64,000 nt of DNA. It comes from Citrus sinensis. Taxonomy: Eukaryota; Streptophyta; Magnoliopsida; Sapindales; Rutaceae. The position numbers and the translations under genes were made by a program. The stretch is taken from positions 4,464,001 through 4,528,000 of the forward strand of contig NC_068557.1 of NCBI RefSeq assembly GCF_022201045.2, in the 5' to 3' direction. Of the stretch, positions 12,493-30,300 are shown piece by piece (position 1 is the first letter of the stretch; every line of letters starts with the position of its first letter). Below the pieces are notes generated by a model. That model saw nothing but the letters and a program-made list of their open reading frames with translations. It had not been told where the DNA came from and did no database searches.

Positions 12493-13453
12493 TAGGGATG
12501 GCAATGGGGAGGGAAGGGGAGGGACCGATCTCCCCGTACCCCTCCCCGTCCCCGTCAGAATTACTTGAGAAAATTCTCATCCCCTCCCCGAATAATAACA
12601 GAGGATCCCCAAGAGTCTCCAATCCCCGAATAACTAATACATTTTTTTTTTCAATTTTGAGTTAATCATATTAAAATAAAAGTAAAGTTCGAAATATATC
12701 TTACATTAATATCTATTACAAAAGTCACATACATTAAATTAGTAAGTAACGCAACATGCAAGGAATACAAACTTCTTTTACAAACTATCATGAATAAATT
12801 AATAGTTTAATACAAAATTGTTACAAATAAAATCGAATTTAGATTCAAAATTAACTTTTTCAATGGTGGTGTGGGCACTTTATAAATGTGGATTATTTCC
12901 TTTACAACACAATAGTTAAATCGGAGCAAATCAAAAGCAAATATTAGATTAGATTAGATATTAAAATTGTGATTCGCTGTGGGCAATTATAACATCTAAA
13001 AATAAATAAAAAAATAGATTTAAGTTTAAAATATTTAAAGAATATTAAAATTTAAAAAAAATGTTTGGCTAATAGAATCTACTCGGTCTTTTTAATGTCC
13101 TAAATAAAAATTTAGGACTTTAATTAGTTAATTAGGCCTAAAAGTTTAATAATATAAATATTTTGATATTTTTTATTTTTACCAATATTTATAATTTTAT
13201 AATTTAAATTTTATTATTTATTTACTAATAATTTTAAAAAATTAAAATAAAACTAAAAATTAAAATGGGGAAATGGGTAGGGGATGCAGATTCCACCTTA
13301 TCCCCGTCCCCTCCCCAAATAAGAAATTGAGTAAAAAAATTTCTCCATCCCCTCCCCGAATAAAAAATTAGGTATGAAATTATCCCCATACCCTCCCCGA
13401 ATGAGAAAAATCTCCAAAAATACCCGTTCCCGTAGAAATTTTTGCCATCCCTA
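12493..13453. mobile_element. hAT-type non-autonomous element, 961 bp
   Basis: Inverted ends are tagggatggcaa at the left and ttgccatcccta at the right, a perfect 12-bp match. They are flanked by a perfect 8-bp target duplication, atcaggcc (12485-12492 and 13454-13461). Both sub-terminal regions carry runs of cccc and tcccc (for example ctccccgtcccc), and the centre is AT-rich without a transposase frame. It sits inside copy 2 of the tandem duplication. Confidence 0.92.
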
Positions 13454-13614
13454 ATCAGGCCGAATATCCGATCAAGGATTAAGGAACCACTAGCCGCCCT
13501 TATAGCCACGAACAACAAATGAAAACTTATAAAAAACAATAATAAAATAAAATAGCATAATTTTGAAAAAAAAAAGAAGGGTAAAAATGAAAATTTACAT
13601 GGTAAGGCCAATAA

Positions 13615-19675
<6,061 letters not shown>

Positions 19676-20519
19676 GGTTTCCTATTATTGTTCTGTACTC
19701 TAATTTATTTTAATCAACTGTTCAACCCACATGTACCATATTTATACACATGTTTGATGCAAATATTTTCTTTTTATGTGAATTATAATGGCCGACATCT
19801 GTAACATTTCTACATATAATGTACCACATCTATGAGTTCTTTTTTAATTTTTAGTTTTGTCTCCCGTGTTATGTGGTATTCAAGCTTTTGTACGGGTCAG
19901 CTTACATTTTTTGTTTGGTCATTATCATGTACAGTTTTTGGAATTCCTGTGTTTCTGGGATTTGTGTAAATTGGAGTATTTGTTAGCTCAAATACATTGG
20001 ACACATGGCTGAGCGCATCACAGCAATTATCACAATAATGTTATGGGATCATATCCGACATTCCTTCTTGGAAATTTTAAATTTGAGTAATATTGGAATG
20101 AGTCTCGATTAATATGATAATTTATTTGTAATTGTCAAATCCTTACGTGCTTAATAATTTATTTGATATGATAGTTATGGTTATTTAAATTCAACCGTTG
20201 AGATTTTTACTATTACTATTTCCTTTTTGTATTGGTGGATCTATAATTACTTTGTCCAGCACATTAGGCTACAAATAATTTGAACCAAGTACATTAGGCT
20301 ACAAATAATTGAACGTATCTTGATTTATCAACACTATATTTTAGATTTTTTTAAGGTGGGAATTTGCGTCATAATACTCAAACTTTTTTAACATTTTAAT
20401 ATAGCATTCTTATGATAACATGAGACTTAAGCTTAGCAACGAGTTAAGTCAGGCTCGGGCCATGCCAAGCCTATCTTGACCTAATTACTTTAAAAAAAAA
20501 TAACTCTTAAAAAGTCTGA
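19676..20519. other. Intergenic DNA 3' of NFS2
   Basis: Probably the 3' UTR at first, then AT-rich DNA without a gene. A direct repeat of about 22 bases (cacattaggctacaaataat) occurs at about 20259-20280 and again at about 20290-20310. Confidence 0.5.
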
Positions 20520-20858
20520 TCCTTTTATTAGGCATTTTTGTCATCTCTAATGAGACCATCACTACTTATAATAATTTTAATGCCTAATATAACATATGCT
20601 CTCATACCCTTTATATCAAAATTAGAAGCAAGCATCTTCTCAATCTCGTTTATCATTCCTAAATTAGGACTCAAGATGCGCATGTCATCAACATACAAAC
20701 AAATGATCACATTAAGTAGCAACATTAGTAGATTTAAGATAGATACATTCATCTAAGTCATTAATATACATTCATTTGATACCAATACTCAGATCAAATT
20801 TCTCCTAACACTTTTTTTGTGCTTGTTTTAAACCATATAATGACTTAACAAATTTGTC

Positions 20859-20865
<7 letters not shown>
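20520..20865 (-). pseudogene. Ty1/copia retrotransposon reverse transcriptase fragment
   Basis: Read on the minus strand, the DNA gives FVKSLYGLKQAQ, then IICLYVDDMRILSPN, then INEIEKMLASNFDIKGM and VILGIKIIISSDGLI. This is the order of the copia reverse transcriptase region, including the catalytic YVDD box and the following LGIKI block. Several stops and frame breaks separate the pieces, and no LTR, integrase or gag is seen nearby. It is a short degraded remnant. Confidence 0.85.
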
Positions 20866-20904
<39 letters not shown>

Positions 20905-20956
20905 TTTCTGATCAGGGATTTTAAAATGCGGAAAAGTACGGGAAAACTTTAAAACC

Positions 20957-21033
20957 ATACGGTTTAAAGTTTTCTTGCACTATACTGTTTTAAAATTTTC
21001 TTGCACTATGCGGTTTTAAAGTTTTCTTGCACT
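20957..21033. repeat. Three tandem copies of a 25-26-bp unit
   Basis: Units at 20957-20981, 20982-21007 and 21008-21033 each have the form atacggttttaaagttttc plus ttgcact, with a few substitutions. The array is flanked by partly inverted copies of aagtacgggaaa (about 20935) and tttcccgtactt (about 21034). It lies about 350 bp beyond the DGS1 stop codon. Confidence 0.8.
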
Positions 21034-21386
21034 TTCCCGTACTTTAAAATTCCGGACTGGAACATTTATATATATATATCTTATGTCTTTCATCAATTGT
21101 ATATATTAATATTTTTTATTTTATTTTCATAAATGTCCCTAATTTAACTTCTTGGTTTTTACGCTACTTTTGACAAACATAAATTTGGTATTGCATAAAT
21201 TTGAGAAAAGGATTATACAAATGTCCCTACTTTTGACCCCATAACAACGAAAGTAAAAATGATGCACCAAAGCCAAAAAGTCCATCACTTCTCTCCCAAA
21301 ATTCAAAACCTTGAAAGAGGACCAAAAACATGCCTACCACAAAACTGCCAAAAAGGAAAGAAAAAGAGAAAAGAAGAAAGAAACAG

Positions 21387-24300
21387 CTATTGCCTTTTAA
21401 GTGAAGGAAGCAAACAATCATACATCCTCTCCAAGCGTGATGTTACTCTGAGCTTATAAGCAGTCTGAAGTCCAGGCTTTGCCAAATCAATAATATCCTG
21501 TCTCAAACTGTTCATTATAACACTGGTAAGCACCTGATCAAATTCACACTCCTTAAATTTAATGCTAGCACGCCATCAGATAAGGAACACAGACAGCATA
21601 AACTGAGGGAAAAAGAATAATTGAAATTGGTTGCATAAACTTACTATTGCCATTCACCAGTTTCTTTTGCATGCCCCTTCACAGCATGAAGTAGGCGATC
21701 CAGACTGTATAACACTAATCCAAACATGCAGTGTGCTTCTTTTTCCTGTAAAATACAGGTGCCAATAACTTTTCAGCCACTGGTTATGCCCATATTTGTT
21801 TCTCATGCACATATGCAATTATAAAATCAGATCAAGCTTCCAATATTAATGAAAGATCAAGCCAAGAAAAGAAGCAGAGCATTTCTTAAGCTCATGGAAC
21901 AACAAGATCAAATTTGCAACTTGTATTAGACAAAGATATATCAACGGAATATTAAGACAATATATAAGGTAAGTAATACAAGACAGAAAACATTAGGAAA
22001 AGAAAATCTGATCAGTTATAAAGAACAAAAACTGAGCATAACATGGCTAGAATACCGTCAAATTGGTTAGATATAATACAAAAACGTCATGTTTTCAACC
22101 AATTAATACATTCAAGGATTTAGAAGGAATTTCAGTTGTGAAACAAAAGACCTTATTAAAGTTAAGATTTGCAACAATAGAAATAAAATTATGGGCTCAA
22201 AGAATCAAAGAAGTCTTAAGATTTTTAGGTTTATGTAAACTGATAGGAACACAAAAACAACAAATAACAAAATACCCTTTGGTAAGAATTACAAACAGTT
22301 GTGCCCAACATCAAATAAATCTCAACCATTTAAATGGATTCAACATTTCAACTCATGCAATATCACAATATCTTGGTGGGCTTGACAATAACACCAACCC
22401 CTGGAAAGGTTTATTTTTACCATCACAGACTATTTGTAGAATAAAGATATTCTGTCAAGAAAAATAATAATTTACCTTGGTATCATCACCTGTATGACTA
22501 AAAGAGTTACGTTCTTGTAGTTAAATTAGAGTTACGTTCTTGTAATTAAATTTTCAAGTCACAATGTCATTAACATTGTTACCAAAAGCAGCAGTAGCAA
22601 TAGAAGCTATGAGCCAAGAAATTTCTTACTATCTGCAAATCATCTCTATTTGATGTCTATTTTCTATACTTAATACTTTATTGCAAGATTTCAATGAAAA
22701 AGAAAATTCAGAACTTCCAGTTTTCTGAATGTGACAACCGTTCTAATGCAGGTCTCCACACAGACTGTAAGATCAACCTCGATTGAATATGATTGTCATC
22801 TTAGAATGTGTTAATACAAAGCAGCTAAGGGAGAAAAAGACCCAAAAAGAAAGATCCCAAACAAATTAAACTAATTAAAGGAAAATCTGGAACACATTTA
22901 ACTTCTTACCAGTCCTTGATCAACATAGATTTGGTATTGCATAATCCTTTTCTCAACCTCCACAATGATTAGCCTCCTCTGGATTCGGGCAACTCTGCCT
23001 CTTCCTTCTGCTCTAGAATCCTGATTTATAGAAGCAAAAATATCAGATGAATGACCTAAGAATCAGCTCCAGAGTAAAAATACGAATTAATAAATGAAGA
23101 CAATTGATATTATGACAAGCATCAAATTTTCGCATTCAAAGTTTAGGACTTTTCCACTAAAAATATGGAAGTCTGCAGACTTGAATTTACCATATCTCAT
23201 CCACCAATGCTTGTCTCTCATGTGGATGGTCCTTAATTGGCGAAGCTCTCATTCCCTCATTAATTTATATCTCACCCACTAAAGCTTAACTTAAATATGG
23301 ATACTCCTTAATTGGCCAAGATTATTTTCCCTCTTCTATATGTTGACCAACTTTTCATTCTTCTCTCACATTTTAGATTTATCGAGTGAGAGAGTGAGAA
23401 TTTAGAAAGAGCTGCTCTCAAATTTCCAATGTGAGAGAAGCTTAAGATTTAAGTCATCAAAAATTTGAGAGCTTATATTTGTAAAATTCTTACTCTTTCA
23501 CTTCAGAAATATAAAGTCGTCAGCTGAGTCGTTAAAAGGTTGCTTAAAAACCACCAAGGGCAACCATGAACACTGTTGCTAGACACCGAATATCACCCCT
23601 CTCTCCTAGAAAATTTTAGAGCAACTCTCTCTAAAAGTCTCACTCTCTCAATAGAAAAATTTAAAATGTGAGAGAAGAATGAAAAGTAGACCAATATATA
23701 CAATAGGGAAGAGGATTTTGACTAATTAAAAAGTATTCAAATTTTAAGGCAAACATTGGTGGGTAAGATATGAATTATTAAGGGAAAAAGATCTCAGCCA
23801 ATTAAGGAGCATCCAAGTTCCAAATAAAAGGCAAACATCGGTGGATAAAATATGAATCAATGAGGGGAAGTTCTAGAGAGAACTTTCAAAATTAAATTTT
23901 TTGGAATTTGAAAGTTTAGAACAAAAGCTTCAATCCTAGGAAAGGCCCAAAGTTAACAATAAAGCCCAAAAATCATAGGATAAAAATATCATTGGAAAGA
24001 TATTATCCTAGGATTGCTATATCCTTAGAAAATCATCCTAAGATAAAATATATCCTATGAGGGAAAATCATTTAAACATCCTAGGAGAAAAATTATCTAA
24101 GCATGAAAATTTTCAAGGACAAAATATCCATAAAAATGGTCCAAGGATGAAGTTTTTAAGGAAAAAATATCCTAAGGAGGAAATCGCCCAATAACTAAAA
24201 TAAAAAGCCCAAAGATGAAGGAAAGAATCTCCAAAGACCAACCCAAGAATAAAGTATCACTTTCTACTTTCTGGGCAACTGTTGGATCAAGTTCAGAATG

Positions 24301-27300
24301 GGCCCAACAAAAGCCCAAACGGAATTGTCCCAACAAAGCCCAAAAGAGAATATGGTTTAATTCATCCTCGTCCTGAGGCAAAAATAAGAGGATGGCGGGG
24401 ACATCTCCTCCTCAGACCCAAGGTGGAGGATGAGGACACCTCTCCTTCGAAACAATGAAAGGGCAGGGATACGTCCTCCTCAGACCTAAGGAAAAGGACA
24501 AGGATATCTCCTCCTTAGACCTGAGGAAAAGGATGAGGATGTCTCCTCCAATCCAAGGAAGAAGACATGCATACATCCTCCTCCAATCTAAGGAAGAAGA
24601 AGAGGACAACGTCCTCAAATAATTCAATGAAGGTAAAAGCTCCAATGTGAAGGCTTCATTGAGAAATCATATCCACCGAGTCAAAGAAGCTACTCATCTT
24701 ACAGACTAGGATTGAGTCAATCTGGCTAGACAATGTGACTCAAAAGAGGACACACATGATGCCCATAAAAAGGAAAAATAAATAAAGGGAATCATGATTC
24801 CTCCTGATAAGCAGAGGCAGCAACCAAAGCTAGTGTAGAATTAAAAGCTACAGCAAGATATCTGTGCCAACAACTAAACAGTTTATGAAACCACACCTTT
24901 ATGGTAATACTCTCCTGTGAATCAGATATTATACACATGCATGAAATATAACAAGCAACCTTCAGTATTACTTACCTGCTTAAACCATGCACGCACCAAC
25001 ATGAGCAAGATAAAAGAGAGAATGAACGCAGGTAAGGCAGCAAGGACAGCAAAGTTGATTTCATTTGCTCTGAGAATCTGATCCAGTTCAAGCATTGCCC
25101 TGTAAAGACCCACATAATTAGGTCTTGGAAGGATGAATAAAACTAGGATATCAAAAACTTTGCTGTGTTCACGATAGCGATTCAAGAACTCACGTCTCAA
25201 TATCTAACTTCAGCTTCTGAACCTGCAGTGCATGTAACCCTTGATACATTAACATAATTCAAACTGTACACAGCAACCAAAAGTTAAAAAGCAGCACGAA
25301 CTACCTGAATCAGGAGAGCACGAGCCAGCTCTCCATTTACAAGATTCTGAATAGGATGCATAAGTTCCTTTTCATACCTACAATCACGATAAAATGTATA
25401 CTTCAGTAGTTCAGAGCAAAGAAGGAACAAGAGTAATTTAAATTACAACAAAAGAGAGATGATTAAGTTATTGATTGTAAGATATTTTAGCACGAAGGTA
25501 AATTCTGCTTTATCTTTGACCAAAGGATGAACTCAGCAAATATATTCACATGTTCGACGATTTAGGATTATTCTTCATCAAGTTTTTCCACTTCGGCGCT
25601 GACACAGTTATACTGATCCTTCTATTTTTCTGAAAGAGCAATTATGAACATCGTGACTAATAATTCCTAACCCTAGTGACATTAGGCTAAAAAAGAAATA
25701 AGCTGAAAACAGAAGATAGAAGAAATTAGAGGGGATAGGTAGAAAAAAATAAGAGGAGAAAAATTGAGAAGAAATGGAAGACAGATCAAGGGAATTAAGG
25801 AAGAAAATCAATATTCATCGTTTAACTAATTCAGATCTGCTGGATGTATTTTGCTTTATCTTTCCTGTTTCTCAAGATTTGAACCATAAGGAGAAGGTTT
25901 GCAATCCATATTAGCATCCCTTTCAACACATTGTTTGGAAAATAAAAAAATGGTAAACAGAAAAGGAGGATGAACTTTGAGGCAACAGACATAGTATCCC
26001 CCACAAATCATTTGTTTATTGTTATTAAGCAACTGTCTTTTAGCAAATCCTCATCGTATAAATCAATTATATTTGGCTCCAATTAGAACCAGAAGAAGAT
26101 CACACCTGGACATAACTATTTCAAGCATTTCCTGATCTGATGCATTCTCTGGGAGCTTTTGACCTTTAGTCTGCTCACTAAAAGCCAATAACATCCTGCA
26201 TATAAAGGAATTATATACATGAAGGTTACGGGGGAATCAACCGCAAGAAGTCACAAAAATTAGTGCCAAACCACCCATCAACAGATGAGATTTCACATGT
26301 ATGATCCACAACTAGGAATTCATTAGGAAACAGATACTTGAGGCTAGCCACATAACTTCAAATATCAGACCACATATCGTGACTATTTTACAGAAGAGCA
26401 AAATTAAATATTCCTCTGTCTCAGCCATCTAAGTAGCAATGGAGAAATTCAGAAGTTAAAGTTTCTCTCTGATATAACATGATATAACTCATTATAGAAA
26501 TTCAATTTTTTATCTGATATAACATGATATAACTCATCATAAAAGTTCATTTTCTTTTATTACAGTAAGCACGTCCTCAGTAGATTCATCTTTCCTAGGC
26601 TGCAATAACACCGAAGAGTGATTTACCCTTTTCTTTTTTTGGTTTTCTTTCTTTTTTACAGCTCTAAAACATTTTTACCAAAATTAAAGAAACTGATACT
26701 CCGTTCATGGTTTATCACCTTGAAGCTTTCTTTTTTCTACATTGAATTTAAAAAAGGAATAGAAAATGTGTTGTTAGTAGAACTTGTAAACATTGATAAA
26801 ACATAGTCATGTCATCAAGCTCCCCTTGCTAACTACAACTTCTCCAGTCAACATGCATTTCTCAGTCCATTACTACGGATGAGAAGCTACAGATTTTTAG
26901 ATTATCACTCATATGTTTCAGCTATACAGATGCATAATTTATTCTTCAATTAACAGACCTAAAGTGAAACCAGCCTCAATGTCTAAGAAAACTATTAACA
27001 ACGGTAAAAGCAAGCTCCAGAAAAAAAAAGATGATGATTCGGAATTGGATACGGTTTGTGGAGAGAACAAAAATTAAAGCTAGGTTCTTGCCATCATCTT
27101 TTTCCCAATTCATTGCCGGCCTCAACTTCCTTTTTTTCAATTGTCGAAACAAAATGTTGGTTTTGCTTGGTCTGGTCAAGTTAAAAAGGATATCTAGGAT
27201 GTTGGAAGGGATGAGATAGGTTGAAGGGTAGTTAAGACTGTAAGTTTGAGGCCAGATCTTTTTATACGGAATTAACGTAAGAAGAAATGGGTATCAATTA

Positions 27301-30300
27301 CTTAGCTTTTGGTGTGGCTGTTCCTCATAAAGCAGGTTTATTTGCTTGGACAACTTCATTATGCAAGATTCTTTATCGCATAAACTCAAAAAAAATAAAA
27401 AAAATTCTGTGATTACAAGTAACATACATATTTAAAATGTAATATTGTAACATAGATGAAAGCGCAAGTCATTGTCAGGCATTAACCTGTGCAAAGAATT
27501 TGAAGTCATCTGTACCTCTTCAACCTCCATCACACCTTTGTGCCTTTTCCTAAATGTCTCAAATAGTTCATCTCTAATTGACAGAAGCTGGCAATGGATT
27601 GAGTTAGGACACAAATAAAGAAAGAGATGGTTAAGAGATAGAAATTGTGTCGGTTGTGGTTCTACACTGTACATATTTGAGAAGTAAACAACACAATTAG
27701 AAGAATGCAAATCCTCTTTTGAAACTCATTTGCATTCCTTTTATGTGAAAGTTAATCCTCATTTTCCATTGCATCAATCTTCTTTCCCACTTTGTTTCTA
27801 TAATCATATGCTTTATGCATATAAATAAACAAAAAAAGAGAAACAAATGCAGAACCAACTTCATGATCCATTTTAATTCAAAATCATGTTTTACTCCTAA
27901 TCATTCAAAAATACTTTTCATCACCTATTAAAAGTTAGTCATAGTGTTAATTTTGGAACTATTAAAGTCACCACTCTACCTAAAAGTTTAAGATTGCAAG
28001 GGCCCAACAGTGTTTTAGCTCCACACACCCCTTCACAGCCAAGCTCAATTTATTCAACAGACCATCACATGGATGCAAACATATGCCCACTTATTGTAAT
28101 TTAATGAATTTAGAGAATGGAGAAAGAGAAGAAAATAGGTTCGAAATTGACTTTGATTTGACCTAAAAGCTTAAACTTGAATGTAAGAAGCCAACACTAG
28201 TACTTAAAACTCTAAAATGAATGTTACTGCACTTCAGTGTACTCTTAAGATACAATTTCATGCTAAGTCTTTCCACATTTTCATTAAAATTTTGGCATTA
28301 TAATCAATGTATCAATTATTAGAAATCCATTTCATTCATGTAGTGAAGCAGTTTGTGCCAGCAAACATGATGAAGCAGTTTGTGCCAGCAAACATGATGA
28401 AGCAGTTTATGCCAGCAAACATGCCTCGATAACTTTGGCTTTGGAAAATTGGAAAATTCTTTCTTGATCAAAATCAGATTAGGCTAGGGGAATCTTGATG
28501 AGAGAAGTATTCTTTTCTGTGTAAATGGCTATCATGACTTCCTTTCCTAACAAAATTCCTTGTGGGAATGAAATAAAAAGCATACATGAGCTGCACGTGA
28601 ACATTTATGAATCTTTAGGGTAGTGTATGGTGACTGGAAGTTAGTGAAAATTTTCTATATTTTCATCCATTTGGAGGATATAAAATAGAAAGAGTAAAAT
28701 TCTCTTGAGATGTTATAGCCTGTTGGTCAATAGAGTGGAAGAAAAGGGGTAGAGAAGTTCAAAGTTCTATGATGAAGAATTGTGTACCTAACCAAAATAA
28801 GGGCTTCAATCTGCACTGTTTTTGAAGAAACATCTAGAAGCTCTGATTTTACACTTAGGAAAAGTGTTGTCTAGAACTACTTTTATTCCTTTCTTCAGTG
28901 TGTTGAATCCTTTAGGACTGTTCTGATAGCATAGGATTTGACTTCTAGTCCTTTGAGCTTTTCACATATTTTCAATCAACTTTGTTTCTTACCAAAGGAA
29001 AAAAAATTCTTGAATTTTGAATAGAAAATACTTTTAGCCTCAAATCTGTACCAATTCTACATAAACTTCATTAATGTCTTATACAACTAGCTTTCTCAAA
29101 ATTCCATGGTAGCACAAACGAGTCAAAGCACTGTATCACCCAAGAATCAAGGTGAAAGTACTCAGAAGAGAGAAAAAAGACAAATTATGTCATACCGGTT
29201 GCTCTACATGGTCATTGAAGAAGCCAACCATTGAGTCCTTTGCTTCACAAATCCAATTCTCAAGATCAGAACTACCCATTAAACTACTATGCCGTAGTAG
29301 CCAAATAGAACAAAATGATAAGCCAACAGCTCCACAAGTGTAATGGACCCAATATCGAGTTATCTTCCTTGGCTTTTGGTGTTTAGCAACCTACAAGAAG
29401 AGCATAGAAAAGCACTGCAATTTGTATGTTTCAAAACAACCTAACATTTTGCAATTGAATCTCATCAGAAATAGCCAGTCAGCAAATTTATCACTGGTGG
29501 CACAAAAGATGGAAGAATTCCATACCATATGAGATAAGTATACATCTAGTTTTTGTAGATTTTGGTAAATCAAGTTAATAGAATCTTTAATTTCACAATC
29601 TGTCCACTGAGACCCTCCTTGATTAACTTCCGGCAGTTTCTCAAATAGTACAGGAAATGAATGACTCCCATCAATGGAAGAGTCGCCCTGCATAGCCATC
29701 AAATAAGAAAACAAAGGAATCTGAAATATATTTTGAGGAGTAAACAATAGAAGCAGACTGTGTAAATCTATATGACAATTGAAGTGGAAACAATTCAAAA
29801 GAGAAAATTGACATACAACAATAGTCACAGAAGGAACAGCTCGATGGACTTTGAAGTTACCTGACGTGTTGCATGCAGATGACCAATCGATGCCTCCAAC
29901 TTTGAGAAGAGATCATTGATTGTGACCAATAAAAAGGGCAATAACTTCTCAGGATCCTCCACCAACTCTTCCCCATATTTCTCAACTTCCATGTAAACCT
30001 AATTGAATAATCAAGATTTCATGGTTAACTTACTATTAATGATTTAAAAAAAAAATTGAATACAGAATTAAGTAGCTGAATAGGGAGTAAATGTGAGTCT
30101 ATATGACATAAATGTGAGTAGCTGACTTGCACAGGAGACGGACACAAACACAGACAGAGAAAAAGATAGAGAGAGAGCCCAATTCATGTACTTAAACATG
30201 GTTCTTCACAAAGTCCTCGAGCACTGTGTTAAAAGCTCAAAATGGGGACCCAGCCAACAATCAAAATTTGTATTTCAGAAGATAAACAAAGCTGAACTTT

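Larger units (their letters stand above)
11446..13535. repeat. Tandem duplication, copy 2, split by two DNA elements
   Basis: The sequence after copy 1 restarts with the same AT-rich leader (gtattttttatttattaaat), is interrupted at about 11502-12305, resumes with gcacaaacttcccacta and the gtggaccaaagcccaac block, is interrupted again at 12493-13453, and finishes with gaatatccgatcaagga and aacaacaaatgaaaactta. Copy 1 lacks both insertions, so the insertions came after the duplication. Confidence 0.75.

Noticed and set aside
21640-21646. Early stop TAG at the end of DGS1 exon 13
   Set aside because: The TAG overlaps a perfect gtaagt donor. Splicing there continues into YLRQDIIDL and the family C-terminus.
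28344-28423. CRISPR-like array
   Set aside because: The 27-bp units are directly adjacent without spacers, in a plant intron.
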